From: Cucumis sativus
Lineage: Eukaryota; Streptophyta; Magnoliopsida; Cucurbitales; Cucurbitaceae
DNA length: 64,000 bases
Reading direction: 5' to 3'
NCBI RefSeq assembly: GCF_000004075.3
Contig: NC_026656.2
Span: forward strand, 16,998,607-17,062,606
The translations under genes and the position numbers were made by a program. Shown here piece by piece: positions 11,273-24,054 of this stretch; positions within the stretch are counted from its first letter, which is position 1; each line of letters begins with the position of its first letter. Below the pieces are notes generated by a model, which worked only from the letters and a program-made list of their open reading frames with translations, did not search any database and was not told the DNA's origin.

Positions 11273-14200
11273 TTACAGAGACGAAGCAACATGATTGAGA
11301 TCCACGTAGCCAGATAGCACAGCCCGGTTTCGCTCCTTCACCTTTGTTTGATAAAGGACCCTGCATTGCATATCTCACATCAGTTTCTAGTCTATTTAGA
11401 ATGGATTTTTTAATCAGTTCCGGAATAGTATCGAATACTTCTAAGTTAGTGAAAACACTTTTCAAGTTTATCATAATCTTTAGGCTAAAAAGTAAACTAA
11501 AAAATTCAAAAAGCATTTCAATGCGCATTCGTAAAAAAAAATCCCTTAAATTTATGTTTTCTCAAAAGTGGTTATAGAAGCATTTCACTTTAAAAATAAA
11601 ATTCCTTGGGTTATTTTGTTCCATGTCTTCAACGTATGATTTAAAGTTGAAATCTTGTTCAATATAAAAGAAGCAAAGGCATACCTTGATCCCTCAAGCC
11701 ACATTTCCGTCACCAAAGTTTCACCTGGGTACACATGCAATAGAAACTTTCCTAATATGCATTTTACTTTGCTTGAGTCTCCTTTACACACACATTTAAT
11801 TACTGCCCGCACAGCAAATCCCAATGTACACAATCCATGAAGTATTGGCTTTGAGAACCTATAATATTGTGGTCGACCAAATTTTAAGTGAATAAAATCA
11901 CAATTGTTTCTAACAATAAATAAAGAATAAAATAAAAAGCAATCATTAACAAGTGGACCTACAAGAATACACGATTTACTACTGAAATGAAAACTATTTC
12001 CTAGCATTGTACATAAACCATTAAATCTATTCAATATGACATGTAGGTGTCAATTCAATTATAACTTGGTGCATACGACACTTTCACCCAACCCAAATAT
12101 CGGTTTTATCTCCTACACGAAGTGAGCAATAGGTCATCAAAATTTAAATCATCATCACTGTCATCGTAGTCCAAATTTTAGTCATAATCAACTTAGATGA
12201 CTTCCTGTACTCTGTACGGTGATCGTACATTAAGGATGAAGATCTAGCCAATTTTATAGACATTCATGAAAGAATATGTTGCATAGTTCCCACTAGGCTT
12301 CTAATGAATATATAAAACCACAACGATTAAAAAAATGGAACAAGTTGTGAGCGAGGTACCGACCCTGCAATCTTTGCTACCATAGGATCAGAATGAAGAG
12401 GATTATAGTCACCTGATAACCTATACAATAGTGCCTGCAGATTAAAATAACAAACAGAGTACATTGTATTAATGCTACAACAAGATTTAAGTATGAGAAC
12501 AATGCTGGTATTTGTATAGAACAACAAACATTACAACCCATGAAAAACTGTTATGCAATGATAATGTGAAATAAGAAAAGAAAAAGGAGGAAAATAAAGA
12601 CTACATATATCAGAGGATCCTAACCTTTAGGCAGTGGTTGGGACAAGGAGTAGAGTTGTAACCTCCAAGTAGTTATGAAGTGGGGGGGGGGGGGGGGGGG
12701 GGGGCCTAAAGCTAAAGCTCATAGGTAAGAGTTAAGACATGAAATTGATATTTCTTAGTCGTGGGACCCACAAACTCTTTGGACCAAAGAATGAGTGGAG
12801 TTCACAACTCCATAGTTTCCAACTCCCTACTCCTCAACCCAATTTTACCCATAACATGTTAAATATTCTCAATTAAGTGTTTCTGTTAAAAATATCCAGA
12901 AGTTGATGTGTCCTCAAATTATTATTCAAACATATTACTTAAAGATATGAAGATAATGGACAGGTTGGATTTACCATCATGCAGATTGAAGTTTGGGTGT
13001 CAAATTGTCAAATTAATAATTAACATCATGTCCACTCATCCATACATGTTAATAAAAACAAAGTAATAACTTAATGATTAAATGCCTCCTTAGATTTTTC
13101 TCAATATAGTGCTTTTCTTAATTGTTTCAAAAGTTTTACTTTACCCTTAAGGCGTTGCTACAGTAAATATTATTTTGTAGTCCTCAAATAGCAACAGTTA
13201 ACACTATTTCAAAATCCCAATTTGCTAAATTATTTACTATTTGCTAGAATTTTTACTATTTTACATTCATCATTTTTATAATTTGCTATAGGGTTTACTA
13301 TCTTTCTATTATTTGTACTAGTAGTCATTGCTAACTTGCCTGAGATGGTCGAGTACAATCCTCATACACAGTAAAAGGCTGTGTTTTTGGAATTTTTCCT
13401 GCTGATCCTTCATCTTTCGGGTAGTTTGTGTAGGAGAAAGGGTTAGAAGAACTTGAGAACCCACCAGCACCTCGCAAAAAGAGAGTTGTCCTGCCAAGTT
13501 TATCCAGCTATAGTCATTCCCTCACATAACTTTTATGTACAATAATTACAATAAGTAAATAAATAAAAAGAAGAAACTACATACCGATTCATGCATAATA
13601 GATGTCCAGATTTTTTGTCATAACTTTTTGTCGCAATCTCAAGAATAGCTGCTTTTCCTGAAAATGATTATGAATATTATTGACATTTCAAAGAACAAGC
13701 TTAAAAATAATAGATTCATTCTCTCATAAACCTCTTATATGAGACTTCACCTTTAATCATTTTCATACAACTATAAGAAACAGAAACAAATAGATATCAT
13801 ACAATAAAAAGTCAAAATAATAAGTACAAACCTTTGTCATGCAGCCCAGCAAGAGAGATTTTATTATCTAACTGCGCAGGTAAAACCCCATGAGAATAAA
13901 TATATTTCAGCATTAAGGAAGGCCATACAGACTTGATATGGGAATTACTCTTAAAAATCAAATATAGATTCAGTACGGAGCCTTACATGTCCACTAGATG
14001 ACAGTGGCTTGTACAATTCAATGTATTGCTGACCATGGAGCAAGAGCTTTGGGTCATACCTGATGATAGAGGCAAGAAAAGAAGAGATGGCAGAAAATAA
14101 TTATTGCATTCACATTAGCATACAAAAGACCCTTGCAAGCTTCTCAAAAGAATACATGAGTACTTACAACAGTCCAGGCAAGTTCAGACCAGTGCTCAGA

Positions 14201-17200
14201 GTGTCAATGATAAATAAAGCAGAAAATGTTGGCAGAACCTACATTAAGAGAAACTAGAAGTAACAAATAATAGATGAACCACAGTCGTTTGCGTATTGTT
14301 GTTCTAAAAGTGCATTTCCTATAAAATCCTATCAATTGGCTTGTAAATTGGTATCTCAGCTCTCTATCTTGAGCATGCAGGAAAGAAAGCAGATAAAGAA
14401 TAACACGAAGTAATTGAGTTACAAATGAAATGTGGTTTTTAGGAGGAGTGAGCCAATTATTAAAGGATACATAAAAGGTAAAAAAAAACATAATATGAAA
14501 GTAGGGAAAAGGGAAAGAATGAATTGATCGAGGAATTACAGATGAGAGGAGGAGTAGAGGAGACAAATGAGGCCGCTTAGGCCTCCAAGAGGAAAAGACA
14601 ATAAAGGTGAAATTGTGTACATGGGAATGCAAAATAAAGTGGGGGTATCTTTTTGTGGAGAACTGAATCCAGTTGAGAGAGCTTCTAGTGTCACCCAAAT
14701 TATCCTTTTCATAAAGACTTGGTTCTTGATTCCTTTGAATGTATTGTTAGAATTAGTGGGCTTGGCCCAAGGAAGGATTTACCCTAATTTCCTTTCCTTC
14801 TTTTTATCATAAGCTTGTTGTCTATTTATTTCTCTTTGTATCTTTTGTTAATATGAGAAAAATAAGAAAGTCCGATCGTGATTTTTCTCCCGGTACTCGG
14901 GTTTCCACGTAACTCGGTATCTTTTTCTTTACTACTTTTAGCATGTATGAATATAATAATAGTTTCTATTGTTATAACCACCATGAATTGGCCTAGTAAT
15001 CAATAAGGTCCCATATAAATAACAAAGAGCTTAGACAGCATGAGTTCAAGCCTCAAGTTAAGTAGCATTGTCACAAACACAAGAGATGTACACAAAAACA
15101 CAATAGTTTCCAAAAAAGTAGAACATAGAACTATCACGGCTTGTCCTAGTAGTAAAACTGGTCATGATTTAATAAAGGTATGGATTTAATATCCTACAAG
15201 TTTTTCTGACACCTAAATGTTGTAGGGTTTAAGGTCAGGCAATTTGTCCCGTGAGATTAGTTGGGTGGACAAAGCTAGCCCAAACACTCATGGATATCAA
15301 ACAAAAGAAATGTAGAACACAGTTATTTGGGATACATTTAAAATATATGTGTGTTGTGTATCGATTCATCTTTAACATTAGAAAAGATCAAAGGATTTTA
15401 TTGGTTATGGCTATGGTAAGGGATGGAAGATGTCTCCTACTGGTTTATAAATGATCAACATATATACATGATTACTTATAGAAAAAAAAACATATATACA
15501 TGATTAGCTGAAAATATTAGAATTTAAAGGTCTTCTATAACTTTACAAACAAAAAAGTCACACACACAAAATATAGTTTTTGCTATTTGGGGTTTTCTTT
15601 TTAGTAGTTTATTGTTATTTTTTATAGTTTTGATTTTCTTTCCCATTGAAAATGATAGTCTCAACCCCAAAATTCCAACATGCTTTGCCCTTTGTGTGTG
15701 TGTGTATTACAAATTGTAGATGAAGTACCTCAATGTATTCTTGCCCATTTTCATTGTAAACATATTTCAGCTCATCAGCGTCCACGGCTTGCTGACCACA
15801 TGCTCCAACACCCAGGGCATAGAGCGCGACATCTCTGACAATCAACAGCAAGAAGTACGCTAATAGACAGAATCAATAGCCCCCCTCAAGTGGCATAGTT
15901 GAATGCATAAGCTCAGTATATGAGGATTTACCTCTCAGTATAGGTGGACGTTGTCTACAGCAAAAATAAATTAGAAAAGAAAAAAACAAATCAAACTCTA
16001 CACATCTAATGGAAAAGAAAATTAAAATTTCGTGTAAGTATTAGTATATTTTCTTTTCCAACCAACAAATATGTCAGTATTTGAAACTAAAGTTGGCAAA
16101 TATACATACATACGCACGGTCATGACTCACCAAACCCAAACTTTAAAGGAAAACAGCAATAAATTTATGTTTCCTTCAGAACTTGATAAACCACCATCTT
16201 ATGCCAATATCCAAAAGCTAATGTCAGATAAAAGAGAAAGCATACACCATTACAAAGAAGTTGAAGAAAACCATTATGAAATAAAATTCCTTAAAAAGGT
16301 TCTGAAGAAAATGCAAACCCAAATAATCCTTTTCAGACCATTCAACGTTTTATATAAAATAAAATTCAAAACCAATTATCTTGATACAGCATATGCTTAG
16401 ACAACGTTTGACACAATTCACTTGAAAGTTAACTAATCTGTCTTGTTTGATAGCGTGTCAAACACAGTCAGATTATCTAACAAACAAATGTTTTAACGTG
16501 TTGTAGAAAAGGAGAAACCCTACATCATTTGTCTATCCACCCAAAAAAAAAAGTTTCAATTAAATGTTAATATTCTGAGCCTTTAACAGTCTTACTAATA
16601 ATCTAGTAAGAACAAAGAAGTAGGGTAGGATATGCCTAATTCTACATCACTGGTCTTTTCAGGAATTTACACCAATAGTGATGAAAACGTCCAATTAATT
16701 AACAGTTTAGTAGTTGAGTTTCTTCAGGTTGCACATTACAGATAAGAATCAATTAACAAGTTACCTTCCAATGTGATGTGTAAGAAACCTAGATAACTGT
16801 GGCTAGTAATCGTTCGAGATTTATTGGGTTATCTAGTTCAAATTTTTCATATGATCACCATTAAGTTCAGGTACAATATGCACAAAATAAACAGTCTCTT
16901 TCTTAGTATCATTTAAGTAAAACATCCATCATCAGTGATGGTGGATTTATTTCATCTAAAAAGGTGTATAAAAGGTGCTGTATTTTCTAACGTCCAATAA
17001 AATTTTCTCTGTTATCTCAGAGTATCCTTGCATATTTACAATAGGCAACAGTTTTCAAATCAAACAAGATTTCTAGCTATTCTGTTTTTTCCCCTTCTTC
17101 AAATAGAAGCAAGTTGATCACTGACCAGATATAGGACATCCTCTTGGCCTGATCATTATGAGTGATGATATCCTCATAATTTACATAACTATCGAACTTA

Positions 17201-17614
17201 CTCCTTTTGAAGAGTTGAACTCGGTCTTATATCACTCGTTAAAACGGCTAATCCTAAGAACCCAAAAAACTAGGGCTACCAGTGGAACAAAATCTGTAAC
17301 TAAGGTAAGAAATTGGAATGGAAAGTCGCTCCTCCGAGACTACTGTTCCCCTAAAATGTTGTCACTTCTAAACCTCGACATGGAACTCACAATAACAAAC
17401 CTAAACAGAACACAAGCCCAGAGATTTGCAGTTCTTCAGATTCGTACTTAGTTTAATCTTAATTAAAGCTGGTTCGATAAAAAAAAAAACGCAAAAACGA
17501 AAGAAACAGAGCATAGATTGAACAGATGAAGGAGAGTGAGTGAATATTCCATACCTCAGGGAATTTGTGAGCAAGAATACGAGCAGGATCAAAGGGCGAT
17601 GAATTATCGGCCAT
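11273..17614 (-). CDS. ECH2: Enoyl-CoA hydratase 2, peroxisomal (MaoC-like), 11 exons
   Basis: Exons, in coding order: 17614-17555, 15954-15932, 15834-15729, 14238-14168, 14059-13987, 13871-13832, 13657-13585, 13490-13340, 12434-12364, 11858-11685, 11360-11273. They sum to 930 bases, giving a 309-residue protein, the same length as I recall for Arabidopsis ECH2. The enzyme hydrates 2-trans-enoyl-CoA to the (3R)-hydroxy form, needed in peroxisomes to degrade unsaturated fatty acids with cis double bonds at even positions. Landmarks are MADNSSPFDPARILAHKFPE at the N-terminus, GVGACGQ, and the hydratase-2 signature YRLSGDYNPLH with catalytic Asp209 and His214. HGLCTLGFA follows, and a C-terminal SSL works as a type 1 peroxisomal signal in this family. 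Intron 8 begins GC rather than GT (CAG|GCAAGT). Intron 9 starts with a weak GTCGGT. Confidence 0.95.
12636..12843. mobile_element. MITE-like inverted-repeat element in ECH2 intron 8
   Basis: The left end GGTTGGGACAAGGAGTAG (from 12636) is matched in inverted orientation by CTACTCCTCAACCC (ending 12840). This gives imperfect terminal inverted repeats of about 21 bases around a core of about 165 bases. There is no coding capacity, as expected for a non-autonomous DNA element. It lies wholly inside the GC-AG intron of ECH2 and contains the G23 run. The superfamily cannot be fixed without a clear target duplication. Confidence 0.65.
12682..12704 (+). repeat. G23 homopolymer
   Basis: There are 23 consecutive G on the + strand, so C in the ECH2 pre-mRNA, inside the intronic MITE. 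Runs this long are rare in plant nuclear DNA. The exact length is likely to vary between individuals and may be misread by sequencing. Confidence 0.9.
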
Positions 17615-18861
17615 GAGAAACCAGGAAGCAGCCTCAATCGATGCGAAACTGAAAGCAGAAAGTCAATCTAGAGATTGAGGAGTGAAAGAAACAAGCGAAT
17701 TGGAATTGGAGGAGGATAAGAGGAATCAATCGGATCAAGGAATGGGAAAGGATGGCGCAATGACGTGCTTGAACAGACGAAGTCAGAGAGGGAGAGTATG
17801 GCTGATGCTGACCTCCATGCGCAATGGATAATTTGTAGTGAACAGCTCAAAATCAAAATCTCAATCTCCCAATTTGGGAAACTGACCTTTGTATTGAAAA
17901 TTTTCAAAATATAACGTAAAAAAAGCTAATTTAGTTCCATAAAATTTGTTGTGCTTTTCGCCCGCTGGGGGTTCTATTTCGGATACAAAATGCGGTGGAA
18001 AAGTCTTTGTATATTTTTTTATTTTAATAAATTTAACTAATATACAATTAACTTTGTTAAGTTTCATCTAAAATAAATTGTCTTTATTGTCATTTCTCCA
18101 AAACAAATAATTAATTTTATAACTTAGATATGTTTAATAATTTATTGAAATTATGAGAAATTTTGGTTTTTATAAACGTTGGAATGAAAATGTCTGAAAA
18201 TTTAAGATCAAAATTCTAATACTTGGATATTTACTTAATAATTTAGGATCAAAGGAGGAGTTCTTAAGAGATTTGTAATTTGATTTTATTTCTCAGAGTA
18301 GGAGTAAATATGTTGAAGTAGCTTAGAGAATAATAGACATAAACGATTCACATTGAAATCACAATGTCAAATTTTCTTTCAAGATAATTGCATCTTCAAC
18401 TACTACTAAACTTTTGTTACCTAGTTGATTTTTGGATGTAATCAACAGTAATCTGTACCTTCATTTGCCTCAAAGAGCCCACGTGGTTGGTATGAAGTAT
18501 TTGGTTAAAAAATTAAAAAAGTTTGCTAGGGATGAAAAGTACACAAGATAATGGAATTGGAAATAAGACGAAGAGACAATGTTAATATATTGAGCCTTTA
18601 ATTATCTCAAACATAAGAATATTTATGACCTAAACAGAGAGAAAAAAAATGACTTCTGCAAGTGCAAGAAGATCAAGAAAGGACATTCGATTCAATGAAA
18701 TGCTATGAATAGAAATTAAAGAAAAAAAATATATAAATAAATGACCTCGAGCTAAGGACATTTTAACTTTGAGAAGCAATAATGATTAATGGTTTTTTCT
18801 TTTTTTCTTTACGAGCTGGAAGAAGAAGATTATGTAAATGATATGATGATAAATGGGGAAA
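17615..18861. promoter_or_regulatory. ECH2 5' leader/promoter and 3' flank of the SKS gene
   Basis: This 1.25-kb gap separates the ECH2 start codon from the stop codon of the next gene, which lies on the same strand. The 5' UTR of ECH2 should begin within the first few hundred bases, in the relatively GC-rich part at 17615-17850. The rest is AT-rich. I see no gene and cannot place a TATA box with confidence. Confidence 0.45.
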
Positions 18862-21800
18862 TTAGAGTGGCCTGGTTCTTCTGCCGGTGGCTCTTCCACA
18901 AAGAAGAGCATTCTTTGGAATTGGATACTCATCTCGTAATGACGTTGATGGAGTGTAAACTCTCAAGTAAAATTGTTGTCCTAAGTATTGCCTTGCCCAA
19001 AATTCTGTCCTTATATTCCACATTCCAACGTTGTCTAGCGCCACATATATCGCACTCCATGACTTTGGATACACCTGCCAAGATTAACAATAATTCATTT
19101 CTGTCTTTAGACAATTTTCTTTTGTTTTTTTTTTAAAACAAATGTTTGTTTTCTCACCGTCTTCTTACATTGAAACATTTGTTTTCAATTATGAAATTTG
19201 ATTAGGCCCTGTTAATTGTTTATTGAAGACCAGTAAAAGAACAAATAATTTGTTTTTTAGAAGAAAAAACGTAATCAAATAGAAACAAAAGAAAAACAGG
19301 AGTTTGGGTTGTACCTGAACAGTACACCGTGCAATTGCGTCTCGTAGATTGTATTGGTTTCTGCTATTCGATGTCCATTGCCCTCCATCCATACTGAAAT
19401 TCACAACCATTTGTTTTCATTAAAAAAAATTAAAAAAGAAGAAGAAGAAGAATCGTAAAAGAATGTTAATTACCCAACAACGAAGAAGGAGTAGCCATCA
19501 AGATGCCAGCTCTGAATGAGGTCTTCGTTGTTCTGAAAAACGATTTCGACAAAAGCTCTGTAATCGGCGCCCATAACAGAGGTGTCTTGATAGATTCCTC
19601 CACCGTTTGGCCAGTCGGAAATGCTTCCCACCCGGAAAACTCCTCCTATTTTGAAGAAGTCTGCCACCTTCAGCGGAGTGTCTGCCGGAATAAATGACAC
19701 GCTGTTCACGGCGTATCTTTGCTTTCCGTCCACAATTCCGGCTGAGTTCGCCACTACAATGGTTCTGGTCGTGGTTATCATACCATAGTGATACGACCCT
19801 TGTGGGTTCGGCCGTGGCCCACTGGCTGTAAGATTGGTTCTGCATTCGTATGCCAATTTCTTCACATTATTGAACGAAAAGCAATTTTTTAAAGAAACAA
19901 TAAAGGGTTTATGAAACTGATGTAGTAGTTAAAGTAAAGTTAGGCAGGATTACCTGATGGCTCGAGCTTGATTAAGGGACCAATCGATTTGGATAGTTGG
20001 GCCACCAGGAGGCGGGCCTTGGACGGAGCCGGCGGAGTTGGCATAACGGAGAATAGCGGTGGTGGAGAGGATGGGAGTAGTAAAGCGAGAAGAAACCACA
20101 ATGTAAAAGTCCTGAGCGGGCTGATCCGCAGTGACAAGGACGGAATAAGATTGGCCTACGTGAATGTCAAGGGAAGAGAATTCCGTTTGGAGGGTATGGG
20201 TTCCTTCAACTTCCACCACCTTCATTCTGTGGCCTTGAATTCGGAAGTTCAGAGAACTTTGAAGCCCCACGTTTGAAATCCTCAGCCTGTAAGTTTTTCC
20301 TAATAACACATATACACACAAATGATGAGTCTCCGACACTAGAACATATCATGTACAAGTAAGGTCGTAAACGAGTCTCTATTCTTAATAACTACTAGAT
20401 ACAAAGTGGATTGATTTAAAAAATATTGAGTAGTGCGTTTCTCTCATTATCACCTTGTTCCACGTTGATTGAGGCAGTTCTATTGGGTCCACGACCATTG
20501 ATGAGGATTCCATCGGGGAGAGGAAGCATTGAGCCATTGTCTAATTGGGCCCTCAACGTCTGCAAAAACAAATTCAATTAATTTGTATACTAAAAATGGC
20601 TAAATTATTTGAAGGGAAAGGAATAATGCTCAGATGTCAGATCCATATTTAGTTATGTAAGAAGATTATGTTTCTACACATATAAATCGTGTGTTTCTAC
20701 TTTTACTTGAGATGGAATCACTTACTTAAAAACAGATACAAGTTAACAGTTTCTCATATTGCCAATCCTAGTAATAACGACCCCCTCATTAAAAGTGAAT
20801 AATAAGCAAAAACAGAAAAGTAAGCAAGACTGAAAAGGAGGGCACTTTTGTTTCTTCTTCCGTTATCAATTGGCCTATTTGGAGAATGGGTGGTTGAGTT
20901 TTTTTTCGAGTAATTGGTGGGTGGAATTCAGGTAGTATAAAAATTAGGTTGGAATTCTATTTTGTTAATTTACTTTTGGTTTATTCAATTCTAGTCTTCT
21001 ATTTTTCATAAATCTTAAATTTAATTTCTTCTTCTAGTTAATAAAAATTTCCGTCAAAATTATTATTGTTTAGTCACAATAAAAATTGTCAGCTGCTTAA
21101 TATAAGAATAAAAATGGTAATTTTAACATTTTTTTTTCAATTCAGCATGAGAGGGAAGGGATTAAATCTAAAGCACCAAGGTTGATAACAAATATTTTAT
21201 GTCAACTGATCAGCTATAACCATTCCAAAAACAGTGGGCTAAAAACTTAGGCAAGAACCAAACGAAAAAGGGTGGCTTTACACAAACTTTTTGTCATATA
21301 GTATTTTATAAGAGTTACAAATGATCTTTTCTAAAAAAGAAAAAGGACCCTTCTTTCAAAAGGAATTGGTAAATATAAAGCGAGAAGAAGAAAAGACCAT
21401 AATAATGAAGGAAAGGATTAGGTAGTGGTAGGGGATAAATATAGTTGTCTTTTTGCTAATAAAGGGGAGTTTCATAGGGTTAAATTAATGAGAGGATTTA
21501 AGTTGGAAGAAAGCGCGTTTGGGAGAGCCTGGGATTCAGTGCCTAAAACTGATTCGTAAAAGCGCTTTCGTTAGCTGGATTCTGGATTCCATACAACCCA
21601 ACAATACAAAAAAAGCTCCTTTCAAAATAGGGGGAAAAAGAAACACAATGAAAAAGGCTTTTCTTTTATCAAATAGAGGCACATGCCATTGCCAAAAAGT
21701 CAATTAAATTCAGCTTATGATTATCGCACTGACAGTCGAGGCAACCATGGCCCGCACCATTAAAGAAACAAAGCACCCTTTTAATTAAATCCAGCTGTTA

Positions 21801-23455
21801 ATCTCGGGAGAGAGAGAGAGACTAGAGAGAGAAGCAAAAAGGATTTGAAGAGTCAAAGATTATGGGTCAAGCATTAGAACCACCAATGGTCTACGTCTAC
21901 CGACAGAGGTAAAAAGAAAGAAGAAAAAAAAAGCATAAGAAAAACATTTGGGATCTAGAACACACTCATGAGCTCAATTCTGTACGTGATAAATTATGTA
22001 CTCTTCATACATGCAATTTTTTTTAATTTTTAAATATAAAAAGTAAATCATATTTACAAATTATAACAAAACTTATAAAAAAAAATTTATTTTTTCTATC
22101 AAAATATCATTCTTTATAAAATAAAGTTTAGTGCTGATAAATTCTAGTAATTATAATATTGTTTTTGTGTGTGTGTTAAAAACTGCCATTGAAATAGAAA
22201 ATTTCCCAATGGAGGAGATGTATTAAAAGTTCTTTTTCAATCTTAATCTATAAGAAGTATATTAGTTGCTATTACCACTTCATGTTGTTTTTATCAAGAC
22301 AGAAGGAAAAGTCTATTCATTGTAAGGTAATATATATAGCGAAAGTTTTAAATATTTATATATATAAAGAAAAAGTGATTCCCTATTCCCCGCCAATCTG
22401 GCTCCGTGACTATCATTATTCAGTATTCTTTCACCTTTCCACATTAGCCAGAGCTCGATTTCGAAACTAATATGATTGATTAAAAGTTCAATCGAATCTC
22501 CCCTTTATAAAAAAAGCAGTAACAATTGCTTAATTTTGAAAAGTTGTTGAAAGCAAAAAAGGGATAATTAATTAGTGATTATTTACCGTATGATTAGCTT
22601 GGTACCAGTCACCGATAAGGACTGTATAATCCCCGGCAGGATCCGGGAACGGAACAGGAATCCGAGGACGGCTAAGAATTCTGATTCCACCAAACCCACC
22701 GGCGGCCTTATGGAAGCCAAGAGAAGGGAAGTAATAGAAACTTCCGATCTGATCTTTCATTTGAAGAATGTAAGTGAAGTTCTTCCCTGGAGGAATGGGG
22801 CAAGTTGTTCCGTACACACCATCTTCATACGAGTTCCTTCTCTGTTGAATCCCATTCCTAATTACATAACACTTCCCCTAAATTTAGACACTAAATCCAA
22901 TAACAACGATAATTTACAGGCATTGTCCCAAACACACTATTCAACAAGTTAAAACCAGATCCAAGCCCCAAATTTCACCAAATTAACTCCAGAAATCAGA
23001 AATTTCAACTCCAAATCTAACGAATAAACACAGCGCATTCTAGAAAGCACATTTCCATATTCATGAACTAAATTTGAGATGTCGAGTAAAAGCGAGGGAG
23101 AGAGAAATTACCAGGAGAGGAGAAAAGGCTCATCCAAGCTATTGAAAACATTGATAATGATATTGTCGTTGGTAACAGAGTGAATATCGGGGCCAGGAAA
23201 TTGGCCATTAATCAAAATGCCCTAAGAAGAAAGAAGAGGAGAGGAGATTCGGATCCGTTAAGAAATGGAGGAAGAAAGAGAGAGAGAATGAGTATGGAAA
23301 ATGAAGAGAAAAGGCAACAAGCAAACCTGCTGGGGGAGGCCGAGGGGGTAAATGGTGCCGTAAGTTACATTCCAGTCGAAGAAGCGGTAAGGATCCTCAG
23401 CTCGGACAATGGCGAAGAAGAAAGAAATGAAGAGGAAGAGGAGAGAGGAGGGCAT
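18862..23455 (-). CDS. SKS5: SKU5-similar (SKS) multicopper-oxidase-like protein, 8 exons
   Basis: Exons: 23455-23327, 23221-23112, 22857-22587, 20559-20454, 20299-19954, 19839-19474, 19393-19315, 19074-18862. They sum to 1620 bases and give 539 residues, the usual SKS length. A hydrophobic signal peptide (about residues 1-19, cleaving near AIVRA/EDPY) directs secretion to the wall. Three cupredoxin domains follow. Family marks are DWNVTYG, PLGLPQQGILINGQFPG, WNGIQQRRNSYEDGVYGT, IGSFYYFPSLGFHKAAGG, and NIRTEFWARQYLGQQFYLRVY near the end. Copper-ligand histidines of true ascorbate oxidases are mostly replaced (SWNG for HWHG, SWHLDGYSF for HPWHLHGH), as in all SKU5-type proteins, so oxidase activity is doubtful. 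The C-terminus GRRTRPL is not a GPI signal, unlike SKU5. SKU5 relatives act in directional cell growth. The SKS5 label rests on neighbour order and should be taken as 'SKS5-like'. Confidence 0.93.
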
Positions 23456-23520
23456 TGTGAAGAGTGAAGAGTGACGAATGAAGAGGGAGAAATGGCGATG
23501 GAGAATGGAGGGTGAGATTG

Positions 23521-23527
23521 GTTTATA
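23521..23527 (-). promoter_or_regulatory. Probable TATA box of the SKS gene
   Basis: Read on the coding strand this is TATAAAC in a GC-richer context, about 66 bases before the start codon at 23455. That is a normal spacing for a short-leader plant gene. It is the only TATA-like element in the local promoter. Confidence 0.45.
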
Positions 23528-23928
23528 TTTAAGGGGAGGGGTTCAGGGAGTAGAGACTACAGAGTAGGTAGTGAATGAACAAAGCCTTAGAGGACTGAAA
23601 AGCGGGAGTGAAAGCAACGTAGTTTTCTCTTTCTTTCTCTTTTTTCTTGACTTATTATGCAAATTTAAATTTGGAATTTCATGGTAAGAAATATGAATTG
23701 CAATTCGGAAAATTTTGAAAATAAGAGGGAAGATAAATTTAGTTTGAAATTTTTGTTTTTTTTTTTTTTTTTAATATTACCTTAGGGATTGAGGATGAAA
23801 TGAAAGGTTGTGTTAAAATTATAAATAACTTTTAATACTTTGATAAATAGGTAATAAATAGGTAACGACAAATAGATAGAATAAAGGATAATTATAATGA
23901 ATGGAGATCTGATGAATAATAATTAAGG

Positions 23929-24054
23929 ATATAACAACATTTAAAAGAAATTGCAAATATAGCAAAACTATCAACCGATAGAGTATTGGTCTATCACTAA
24001 TAGACGGATTCGACAAATTTTGTTATATTTGCAATTTTTTTAAATGTTGTTATA
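23929..24054. mobile_element. Palindromic MITE, ~125 bp
   Basis: ATAACAACATTTAAAAGAAA at the left is mirrored by the right end (AAATGTTGTTAT), giving near-perfect inverted repeats of about 37 bases. The core itself is partly palindromic (GATAGAGTATTGGTCTATC). It has no coding capacity. This is the shape of a fold-back MITE, and it lies upstream of the SKS gene. Confidence 0.8.

Noticed and set aside
13832-13871. Suspected frameshift in ECH2 exon 6 at a T-run
   Set aside because: A recount gave four T, not six. The exon is 40 bases and the frame is intact (DNKISLAGLHDKG).
14204-14698. 164-residue minus-strand frame inside ECH2 intron 3
   Set aside because: Overlaps ECH2 exon 4 in another frame; the composition (Ser/Phe/Leu) is typical of intron sequence.
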